Source of the DNA: Paradesertivirga superstes
Lineage (GTDB): Bacteria > Bacteroidota > Bacteroidia > Sphingobacteriales > Sphingobacteriaceae
Reading direction: 5' to 3'
Assembly (NCBI RefSeq): GCF_037622515.1
Contig: NZ_JBBJCN010000003.1
Span: 62,001 to 126,000 of the forward strand
DNA: 64,000 nucleotides
In this document: positions 27,301 to 34,588 of the stretch, one piece after another
Position numbering within the stretch: position 1 is the first letter of the stretch
Layout: every line of letters begins with the position of its first letter
Program-made: the position numbers and the translations under genes
The notes under the pieces: model-generated
What the model was told of the DNA's origin: nothing
What the model saw: only the letters and a program-made list of their open reading frames with translations
Databases searched by the model: none

Positions 27301-27602
27301 GACTAAACAAGTTATGATTTCAAATTCGGTTATTTACCGTTACCATAACATGTTCATTTTCATCTGGTTCTAATTAATAATTATTTTTTCTGCCATTTGT
27401 TAACAACTTGTGTTAACAACTAATGTTATTCAAATATTTCCAGAGTATCAAAAACTCCATGGAAAGCAGGATAATGATAGCAGAAAGTTATACCCTGTTG
27501 GTTTAATCACCAGAATTAAATCATTTTTTCCTGTAAATATTTCTTAATTGAAACTTAAGGCTTAAAAAATCCTTGAAATAATACTGCACTTATAAAAATA
27601 GT
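27301..27602. other. AT-rich leader region of otsAB with a 13-bp-period direct repeat
   Basis: No ORF or RNA gene seen. GTTAACAACT occurs at 27399-27408 and 27412-27421, giving two copies with a 13-base period, each with GTTAAC at its core. These could be a binding site for a regulator of trehalose synthesis, which is inference. Confidence 0.4.
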
Positions 27603-29795
27603 ATGGGCAAAACAATCATTATCTCAAACAGACTTCCGGTTAAAATAAGCAAGACCAATGGCGAGTTCGAGCTAAAACAAAGTGAGGGAGGCTTAGCCAC
27701 GGGTCTTGGGTCGATATACCGGCAAGGTAATAATGTTTGGGTTGGGTGGCCTGGACTTGAAGTTTGTTCAGAAGATCAGGAGGAAACTATCAAAAGCAAA
27801 CTTTCCGAAATCAATCTCTCTCCGGTTTTCCTTTCGCATCAGGAAATATCCCTTTATTATGAGGGGTTTTGCAACGAAACATTATGGCCTATTTTTCATT
27901 ATCATCCAACCTATGCAAAGTATGAGCAAAGCTTTTGGGATAGTTATAAGGAAGTAAATAATAAATTCAAGGAAGCAGTTTTACAACTAACAGAGCCTGA
28001 CGACATCATATGGATACATGACTATCAGTTGCTGTTGTTACCAGGTTTAATAAGAGCCGAACTCCCCGACATTACTATAGGTTTTTTCCAGCATATTCCT
28101 TTTCCCAGTTCTGAATTATTCCGACTTATTCCATGGCGGGCAGAAATTCTTGAGAATATGCTTGGAGCCGACCTGCTGGGTTTTCATACTTTTGATGATG
28201 CAAGACACTTCCGAAGTGCCGTAACCAGAGTTTTACCTATTCATTCGTCATCCAATGTAATTACTTACAACGACAGGCAGGTAGTTATTGAGTCCTTTCC
28301 AATGGGTATTGATGATAAAAAATTTGAGTCACTAACTTCTGACAAAAGGGTTCTGGATAATATTTCTGAACTTAAGGTAAGCTTTGACAAAAACAAAATC
28401 ATTTTATCGATAGACCGGCTTGACTACAGCAAAGGAATTTTACAAAGGCTACAGGCCTATGGTTTATTGCTTCAAAACCATCCTGAACATCTTGAAAAGG
28501 TAATTCTTTATATGATAATTGTCCCCTCCCGGGATAATGTAGCAAATTACAAAGAATTAAAGGATGAAATTGACAAGATGGTTGGCAATATAAACGCCAG
28601 ATACAGAACCTTAAACTGGATTCCGATCCATTATTATTACAGGTCATTTCCAATTGATATACTGTCTGCGCTATATAGCATCGCCGACGTATGCCTTGTA
28701 ACACCCATGCGAGACGGCATGAACCTTGTAAGCAAAGAATATGTCGCCAGTCGTACAAACAATGATGGAGTACTCATTCTCAGCGAGATGGCAGGTGCCG
28801 CTAAAGAGCTGGTAGATGCCTTGATCGTCAATCCAAATAACATCGGTGAGATATACCAGGCAATTATCCAGGCTATAACCATGACCAGGGAAGAGCAACA
28901 CAGAAGAATGAAGCAGCTACGCAATGTAGTAGCTAAATTTAACATCAGGCACTGGGTGAAAATTTATATGGATCGCCTAAAGGAAGTGAAACAATTACAA
29001 AAATCTATGAAGGCTAAATATCTTGAGAATTACAGACAAATATTATTGGAACAAGAATATGCGGCCTCTACCAACCGGATTATATTTCTTGATTATGATG
29101 GCACACTGGTCGGTTTTCAGTCAGACATTGATTTAGCTTTCCCGGACGAAGAATTATATGAATTATTAGAGCGCCTGTGCGCTGACCCTGCAAATCATGT
29201 CGTCATGATAAGCGGACGTAAGCATGAGACTTTAGAAGAATGGTTTTCTAAATTACCGATCGACATGATAGCTGAACATGGTGCATGGACAAAGGTTTAC
29301 AATGAAGAATGGGTAAAATTGCCAGGATTGGAGAATCATTGGAAAAACGACATTATCCCGATTCTGGAAAGGTATGTCGACAGAACACCAGGTTCGTTCA
29401 TTGAAGAAAAAAGTTTTTCGCTGGTGTGGCACTACAGAAAAGTTGAGGAAGGGTTGGGAGATTTGAGAGCAAATGAAATAATAAACGACCTGCGCTTTAT
29501 TATTGCTGATAAAGGACTTCAGATGCTTCCGGGAAGCAAGGTGATTGAAATCAAAAATATTGAAGTTAACAAAGGGAAGATGACTTATAAATGGCTGGAA
29601 AATAAACAGTATGATTATATCATGGCTCTTGGAGATGACCATACAGACGAAGACATTTTCAAGGCGATGCCCCCAAAAGCCTACACAATAAAAATTGGCG
29701 GCAATATTTCTGCCGCCAGATTTTATCTGAGAGATTTTAAAGAAGTGCGCCGCTTATTAAAATCTTTAACCAAGATTTCATCCGTATCTAACTAA
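27603..29795 (+). CDS. bifunctional trehalose-6-phosphate synthase/phosphatase
   Basis: Fusion of OtsA and OtsB activities: makes trehalose 6-phosphate from UDP- or GDP-glucose and glucose 6-phosphate, then dephosphorylates it. GT20 synthase domain about residues 1-470 (SNRLPVK, GGLATGLG, WIHDYQLLLLP, GFFQHIPFPSSE, TPMRDGMNLVSKEY). HAD phosphatase domain about 490-725, with nucleophile DYDGTL (Asp497), MISGRKHETL, AEHGAW and LGDDHTDEDIF. 730 residues, normal for the Bacteroidota fusion. Its stop overlaps the stop of the convergent GH15 gene by three bases. Confidence 0.96.
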   Translation: MGKTIIISNRLPVKISKTNGEFELKQSEGGLATGLGSIYRQGNNVWVGWPGLEVCSEDQEETIKSKLSEINLSPVFLSHQEISLYYEGFCNETLWPIFHYHPTYAKYEQSFWDSYKEVNNKFKEAVLQLTEPDDIIWIHDYQLLLLPGLIRAELPDITIGFFQHIPFPSSELFRLIPWRAEILENMLGADLLGFHTFDDARHFRSAVTRVLPIHSSSNVITYNDRQVVIESFPMGIDDKKFESLTSDKRVLDNISELKVSFDKNKIILSIDRLDYSKGILQRLQAYGLLLQNHPEHLEKVILYMIIVPSRDNVANYKELKDEIDKMVGNINARYRTLNWIPIHYYYRSFPIDILSALYSIADVCLVTPMRDGMNLVSKEYVASRTNNDGVLILSEMAGAAKELVDALIVNPNNIGEIYQAIIQAITMTREEQHRRMKQLRNVVAKFNIRHWVKIYMDRLKEVKQLQKSMKAKYLENYRQILLEQEYAASTNRIIFLDYDGTLVGFQSDIDLAFPDEELYELLERLCADPANHVVMISGRKHETLEEWFSKLPIDMIAEHGAWTKVYNEEWVKLPGLENHWKNDIIPILERYVDRTPGSFIEEKSFSLVWHYRKVEEGLGDLRANEIINDLRFIIADKGLQMLPGSKVIEIKNIEVNKGKMTYKWLENKQYDYIMALGDDHTDEDIFKAMPPKAYTIKIGGNISAARFYLRDFKEVRRLLKSLTKISSVSN

Positions 29796-31576
29796 AGAAA
29801 TACTGGTCTGTCTAATTTTATTGCAATACGGTATGCGGCATTCATTAATCCTACATGGCTGTAAGCCTGTGGGAAATTGCCCCATTGACTTCCTGTATTT
29901 TCATCAACGTCTTCGCTGAAAAGCATCAGGTGATTCGAGTACTGAATAATATTTTCAAACTCTTTAATCGCTTCATCAACCCGCCCGACACAAGCCAGGG
30001 CTTCCACATACCAAAATGCACATATCAGGAAAGTAGTTTTAGGTTTCCCGAAATCATCTGCATGTAAATACCGATAAAACAGGCCGGTAGGTGTTTTAAG
30101 CTCAGCTTCAAGAGCTTTCAAATGATCTTTGGCTCTATCCGATGCCGGATCAAGGTAATTCATCATGATAAGCTGCAAGGTACTCGCATCCAGATGAGTT
30201 CCTCCCGCTGCATTCGTATAAACTTTCCTTACGGGGTCATAACAGCTTTCTATATGATCTGCAGCTTTCTGCTGTAGCGCCAGGGCCCGGTCTTCAAGCT
30301 CTTTATTTTCAATTGTACGGGCCATTTTCGCGGCGGCCGCACAACCTGCCCATTGAAAGAGATTGCTGTAACAATGAACATTGGCAATATTTCGGAATTC
30401 CCAAATACCTGCATCCTTTTCATCTATGGTGCGCTCGATTTTCTGAAGCACAGACTCTATCCAGCGAATAGAATCTTTTCGCTCACGAAACACAAAACGG
30501 TAGTCAATATAAAGGGGCATAATGGAAATCATCACCTGACCGTAGATGTCGTTCTGGATATGCTCTGAGGCCTGATTTCCTACCCTTACAGGCTTGTTTC
30601 CCATATAGCCATCAAGGTGCTCCAGAATCGTTTCATTAAGATCGCTTTTACCGTCAATGGCGTACAAAGGCTGATACCTGTAATTCTCTGAAACTGAAAT
30701 GCCTGCTACGTAATTAAAATAGCGTTCCATTTCTTCAAAATGGCCAATGTGGTTCAAAGCAGAAATCACGTAATAGGTATCTCTTAACCAGCAAAACCGG
30801 TAATCCCAATTTCGTCCGCTTCCGTCGTACTCAGGCAAGCTGGTGGTGCTGGCGGCAATAATCGCTCCGGTATCTTCGTATTGATGTATTTTTAGAGCCA
30901 AAGCCGAGCGGATTACGTATTGCTGATAGAATCCCGCCATATTTGAATGCTTTATCCAGGTTCGCCAATAAGTAATGGTTTCCCTGATAAAGGTTTCGCA
31001 GGTGCTTATTAAGGGAGCCTCCAAGGGCTGACCATAGGTCAAAACAAGGTATTTAACCTCATTCAATACGAAATATGTATCATCATCAGATAGATAACTG
31101 ATAGGAATATTTGTAGTCAGCCGTAAGGTGTCATCACAGCCCTCGAAATCAATATGATTGCTTCCGCGATGAGCCTTCAGTTTTTTCTTTCCGTAATCGC
31201 AAACAGGCTGGCACTTCACATTGATCCTGAGATTACCCTCAATAGGCTCAATTTTACGGATCAGCATTAAGGGTTTAAAAAAACGTTCGTGCTGTTGAAA
31301 TCGGGGGGCAACGTCAATTATTCTATACCGTCCGTTCTCGCAGGTAATTTCTGTGCATAATACATTTGTATTTTCCAGATAAAACTGATTGGATGTATAG
31401 TTGGTGGCCGGAAGAATTGAAAACTCTCCGCCTTTTTCCTTATCCAGTAAAGACCCGAATACAAATGAGCTGTCAAACCTTGGCCAGCACATCCATGAGA
31501 TATTTGTATTTTTATGCACATGCGCAAGAAATGCACAGTTACCTATTATTCCGGTTTCATAAACATGTTTTTTCAT
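29792..31576 (-). CDS. GH15 family glycoside hydrolase (glucoamylase or trehalase type)
   Basis: 594-residue (alpha/alpha)6-barrel enzyme. N-terminal domain about 1-200 (YETGIIGNCAFLAHV, WMCWPRFDSS) as in the bacterial/archaeal GH15 group. Catalytic regions: GRNWDYRFCWLRDTYYV (general acid region around residue 250) and LFSEDVDENTGSQWGNFPQAYSH (general base region near the C-terminus). No signal peptide, so cytoplasmic. Some GH15 members of this non-fungal type, for example in mycobacteria, are trehalases; with otsAB convergent next door, trehalose turnover is a fair guess, but glucan hydrolysis cannot be excluded. Starts 40 bases after the GntR regulator gene and may share its transcript. 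Confidence 0.88.
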   Translation of the reverse strand: MKKHVYETGIIGNCAFLAHVHKNTNISWMCWPRFDSSFVFGSLLDKEKGGEFSILPATNYTSNQFYLENTNVLCTEITCENGRYRIIDVAPRFQQHERFFKPLMLIRKIEPIEGNLRINVKCQPVCDYGKKKLKAHRGSNHIDFEGCDDTLRLTTNIPISYLSDDDTYFVLNEVKYLVLTYGQPLEAPLISTCETFIRETITYWRTWIKHSNMAGFYQQYVIRSALALKIHQYEDTGAIIAASTTSLPEYDGSGRNWDYRFCWLRDTYYVISALNHIGHFEEMERYFNYVAGISVSENYRYQPLYAIDGKSDLNETILEHLDGYMGNKPVRVGNQASEHIQNDIYGQVMISIMPLYIDYRFVFRERKDSIRWIESVLQKIERTIDEKDAGIWEFRNIANVHCYSNLFQWAGCAAAAKMARTIENKELEDRALALQQKAADHIESCYDPVRKVYTNAAGGTHLDASTLQLIMMNYLDPASDRAKDHLKALEAELKTPTGLFYRYLHADDFGKPKTTFLICAFWYVEALACVGRVDEAIKEFENIIQYSNHLMLFSEDVDENTGSQWGNFPQAYSHVGLMNAAYRIAIKLDRPVFL

Positions 31577-31616
31577 TGTTTTTATTACACAACAAAAGCA
31601 AACAAGTTTTAAAAAT

Positions 31617-32663
31617 TTACAAAGAAGGTCTCAGCGTGAGATGAAAAGGCACCTCAATATGGGCTCTGGAGTTGTCTAATATCATTTTTGCAGCAATTGC
31701 ACCCATTTCCTGAAAGTCTGTTGAAACGGTAGTAATACCATTTAAAATTATTTTTTTAAGAGGTGTTTCATTATAAGAAATCACACCAACCTGCTGCCCA
31801 ACTTTTAATTTAAGTGAGATAATTTTCTCAATCAGTTTAACCAGATCATCCTCCATAAGGTTGATATAAACCTCCCCTTCTTCAATGGGCTCTGTACTGA
31901 TATCGCTTACTACTTTATGACTAAAGGCATACTGCTGACAAAATCTTAACAGGCCCTTTTTAATCTCTTTGGGATAATAGCTCTTTTCAGGAAAAATTAA
32001 TTTTATAGTATGATATTTACTTAAAACGTCCTTTGCCTGTTCCAATGCGTTATAGATATCGTCTTCAAAGTTTTCGTATACCGCAGCATACTCGCCTTCA
32101 ACACCGGGGATTTTTTTATCGAGCAGCACCAATTTCTCTTTTGGAATTGTATTGATAATTTCGCAGGCATTTTCGCCCCCTTCGATAAAGTGAGGCACAA
32201 CGATGTAATGACTATAACCTTCCATTTTGTCGGCCAGCATTTTTTTAAACAACTTAAAATCGTTGTTATAAATGTAAAAATCAACGGCTACATGATCACC
32301 AAGGGCAGCAATAAAGGAATCGTAAACTATTTTTTTATGGGAGCTTAATTTATTAAACAGCATGCAAATTCTAAGCGTCTGCCTGAAATCTGTACTTGCT
32401 ATGTAGTAGCCTTTACCGGGAATTGAAGCCAATACGCCGATTTTTTTTAAATACTTATAGCCTTTTTCCGCAGTATCGCGTGATATTTCCAGTTCATAAC
32501 TTAATTCGTTAATAGAGGGCAGCATATCATTTCTATTGATTTTGCCTGATTCTATTGCTGTTAAGATAGAATTTGTTAACTGTAGATATTTTGGAGTAGC
32601 CGAATATTCGTCAATATGAATAAAATCAAAAAACTTAAACGACTTAAGTGAGGACTTGGACAT
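31617..32663 (-). CDS. GntR family transcriptional regulator with sugar-sensor domain
   Basis: 348 residues. Winged-helix GntR DNA-binding domain about 20-85 (YLQLTNSILTAIESGKI, MLPSINELSYELEISRDTAE, KIGVLASIPGKGYYI), then a periplasmic-binding-protein-like (LacI-type) effector domain about 90-345 (HYIVVPHF, VGVISYNETPLKKIILNGI, TTVSTDFQEMGAIAAKMIL). Such hybrid GntR/sensor proteins in Bacteroidota control monosaccharide utilisation genes. It sits at the 3' end of the rhamnose/pectin gene run, 88 bases after the FG-GAP gene, so L-rhamnose or a related sugar is the likely effector. Two palindromes lie right before its start codon and may be self-regulatory sites. Confidence 0.9.
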   Translation of the reverse strand: MSKSSLKSFKFFDFIHIDEYSATPKYLQLTNSILTAIESGKINRNDMLPSINELSYELEISRDTAEKGYKYLKKIGVLASIPGKGYYIASTDFRQTLRICMLFNKLSSHKKIVYDSFIAALGDHVAVDFYIYNNDFKLFKKMLADKMEGYSHYIVVPHFIEGGENACEIINTIPKEKLVLLDKKIPGVEGEYAAVYENFEDDIYNALEQAKDVLSKYHTIKLIFPEKSYYPKEIKKGLLRFCQQYAFSHKVVSDISTEPIEEGEVYINLMEDDLVKLIEKIISLKLKVGQQVGVISYNETPLKKIILNGITTVSTDFQEMGAIAAKMILDNSRAHIEVPFHLTLRPSL

Positions 32664-32668
32664 ATATT

Positions 32669-32683
32669 TTACTAAAATAGTAA
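32669..32683. promoter_or_regulatory. palindrome TTACTA-AAA-TAGTAA before the GntR gene
   Basis: A perfect 6-bp inverted repeat with 3-base centre, 5 bases before the regulator start codon. Position and symmetry suit a dimeric repressor site for autoregulation; not tested. Confidence 0.4.
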
Positions 32684-32710
32684 GATTAGCGGAATTATCA
32701 TCCGCTAATC
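32684..32710. terminator. 10-bp inverted repeat between FG-GAP gene and GntR gene
   Basis: GATTAGCGGA/TCCGCTAATC with a 7-base loop lies 41 bases after the stop of the upstream gene. It may end the rhamnose run as a hairpin, but no T-run follows on the minus strand, so an operator or mRNA-stability stem is equally possible. Confidence 0.5.
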
Positions 32711-32751
32711 ACTTACTGCTTTAAGTAAACAAGGCAGTTATTGCAATATAA

Positions 32752-34488
32752 TCAATAATGAGTATGATTTACAACTTTAGATTTGAGATAGTTTAAGTCG
32801 GATTTTAAATCTTTATTTGAATGTGATGCAGTTTTAGAGCCAAATACACGTAATGTTCCCCGCGATAAGGTGATTACTTCTTCTGCTCCACGGCCTGTAA
32901 AATCAAACATATGAAAAACTCCGTCAGGGAAATATAGGTCGCCTTCGCCTTTATCATCCAGTTTAAATTTGTACCAGAACAGCTCTGGTTTGCCTTTACC
33001 GTTCCAGTTTCCGACAACAAAATCAGGGTTACCATTTAAAGGATAGCCATTGGGCCACATGGAAATAAGCGTCCCTTTATTATCGAACCAAAACAGCTGG
33101 CTGGAAAGACCAGGTTCGGTAGTTTGTTTCAGCCCATACGTTCTACCCCCGACAACCACCTGCGGACCGGGCACTTTTTTTAGAAAATCTCCGACCTGAA
33201 TTTGCTGACTATGCTCGGCTACATTCTGCCAGATTATTTCTTTGGTCATAGCCTTTAGGGCATAAACACCAGTTTCGCTGTTAGAAATTAAAATATCAAG
33301 TTTTCCATCCTTATCTATATCAGCAAACTTATAACTATCCGCATGATCGTGATTATCGCCAAGCAGATCAAAGCGGTTCCATATCTCTTTCCCTTTAGAA
33401 TCAAGCAGTAAAGACCCTACAAGCACTTCATCAATGCCATCTTTATTGAAATCTACCGGATAGATATAATGCCCGAGATTATCTTTTTTCCGGTTCTCGG
33501 TATGTTGCCATAGCAAGGTCAGGTCAGATTTATAGGCATTAATATTCATTACACCACCATAATCTGTAAATACAACAAGTTCATTTGGAGCATCTTTGGT
33601 AAGCTTGGCAATAGCCATCCTGAAATTATTATACACATGAGGAAGAGCTTTTGTGGGCCATTCGGTTTTACGAATCTCTTTGCCTGTACGACCATCGGCA
33701 ATTACCAGCCACTCTTTGTTATCGATGAACCTCCAATGTACTATTTCTGAGTTTCCGTCTTTATCAAAATCCCAAATGACACCGGGAGCTTCGAACTCGG
33801 CACGTAACCGGGTATTCTCTTCCGGGGCTTTCCATGACCATAATTGTGCACCTGAATTATCGAACACCGTTGTCGTCCAATCGGGGCTAATAGCCATCAG
33901 ATCGGTTTTCTTATCTCCATTCACATCCCCGAATTTCACGATGCCGTTTCCAGGAAGTTTATATTCTTTTATAAGCGTAACATCCGAATTCAGCTGATAG
34001 GGTTTTATATCCTCCTCTCTCAGATCGGGATTAGTGCTCAAAACGAGCACGTCCACTACCGGCGATGGATCGATTCGGGTGATCTTAAAATCCGTAATGC
34101 CCTTGTTCAGTTCAAAAGTCCCGGCTTTTTTCCAGCTTAAAACATCCGAACCGAAAGTTTCGGCGCTAACCTTACCTCCTACCGATACTTTAAAGCCGTT
34201 ACCACGGGCACCCTGACTTCTCACATATAAATAATACAAGCCCTTAAGGGGAACATTGATGCGTGTAATCAAGTTGGTTTCGGAGTTAAGAACAAGGGCG
34301 GTGTTATTGAATATCCATTCGGCCCGTAAGGTGCCCGCATCCGAAATGACATTACCTTTGGGGTTTCTGTCAAGAAAATCTGACGCCGGAATTATGATTG
34401 TACCTGGCATATCTACCGGGTGACTGAGCTTTTGAGCGAATGTATTCAGGCTAATTAAAGCTGCAATGAAAAGAAACAGATTTCGCAT
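32752..34488 (-). CDS. secreted FG-GAP-like propeller protein with N-terminal binding-type domain
   Basis: 578 residues. Signal peptide 1-19 (ending NTFAQ). Residues about 25-155 look like a jelly-roll carbohydrate-binding region (GLYYLYVRSQGARGNGFKV). From about 180 to 560 come FG-GAP/VCBS-type propeller blades with Ca-loop motifs DVNGDKKTD (188-196), DFDKDGNSE (240-248), DFNKDGIDE and DIDKDGKLD. This layout recalls PL11 rhamnogalacturonan lyases, but the sequence does not match the two PL11 proteins of this window closely, and no catalytic residue can be named. Placed between GH106 and GntR genes, it is likely a rhamnogalacturonan-binding or -cleaving protein; that is inference. Confidence 0.75.
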   Translation of the reverse strand: MRNLFLFIAALISLNTFAQKLSHPVDMPGTIIIPASDFLDRNPKGNVISDAGTLRAEWIFNNTALVLNSETNLITRINVPLKGLYYLYVRSQGARGNGFKVSVGGKVSAETFGSDVLSWKKAGTFELNKGITDFKITRIDPSPVVDVLVLSTNPDLREEDIKPYQLNSDVTLIKEYKLPGNGIVKFGDVNGDKKTDLMAISPDWTTTVFDNSGAQLWSWKAPEENTRLRAEFEAPGVIWDFDKDGNSEIVHWRFIDNKEWLVIADGRTGKEIRKTEWPTKALPHVYNNFRMAIAKLTKDAPNELVVFTDYGGVMNINAYKSDLTLLWQHTENRKKDNLGHYIYPVDFNKDGIDEVLVGSLLLDSKGKEIWNRFDLLGDNHDHADSYKFADIDKDGKLDILISNSETGVYALKAMTKEIIWQNVAEHSQQIQVGDFLKKVPGPQVVVGGRTYGLKQTTEPGLSSQLFWFDNKGTLISMWPNGYPLNGNPDFVVGNWNGKGKPELFWYKFKLDDKGEGDLYFPDGVFHMFDFTGRGAEEVITLSRGTLRVFGSKTASHSNKDLKSDLNYLKSKVVNHTHY

Positions 34489-34588
34489 GTATGTAAGTTT
34501 AATAAGTTTGAGATAATTGATACATCGTAAATCCGCCTACAGCCACCGTACCTTAATACTAACCTGTTCGCACCGGATTTCATTCACA

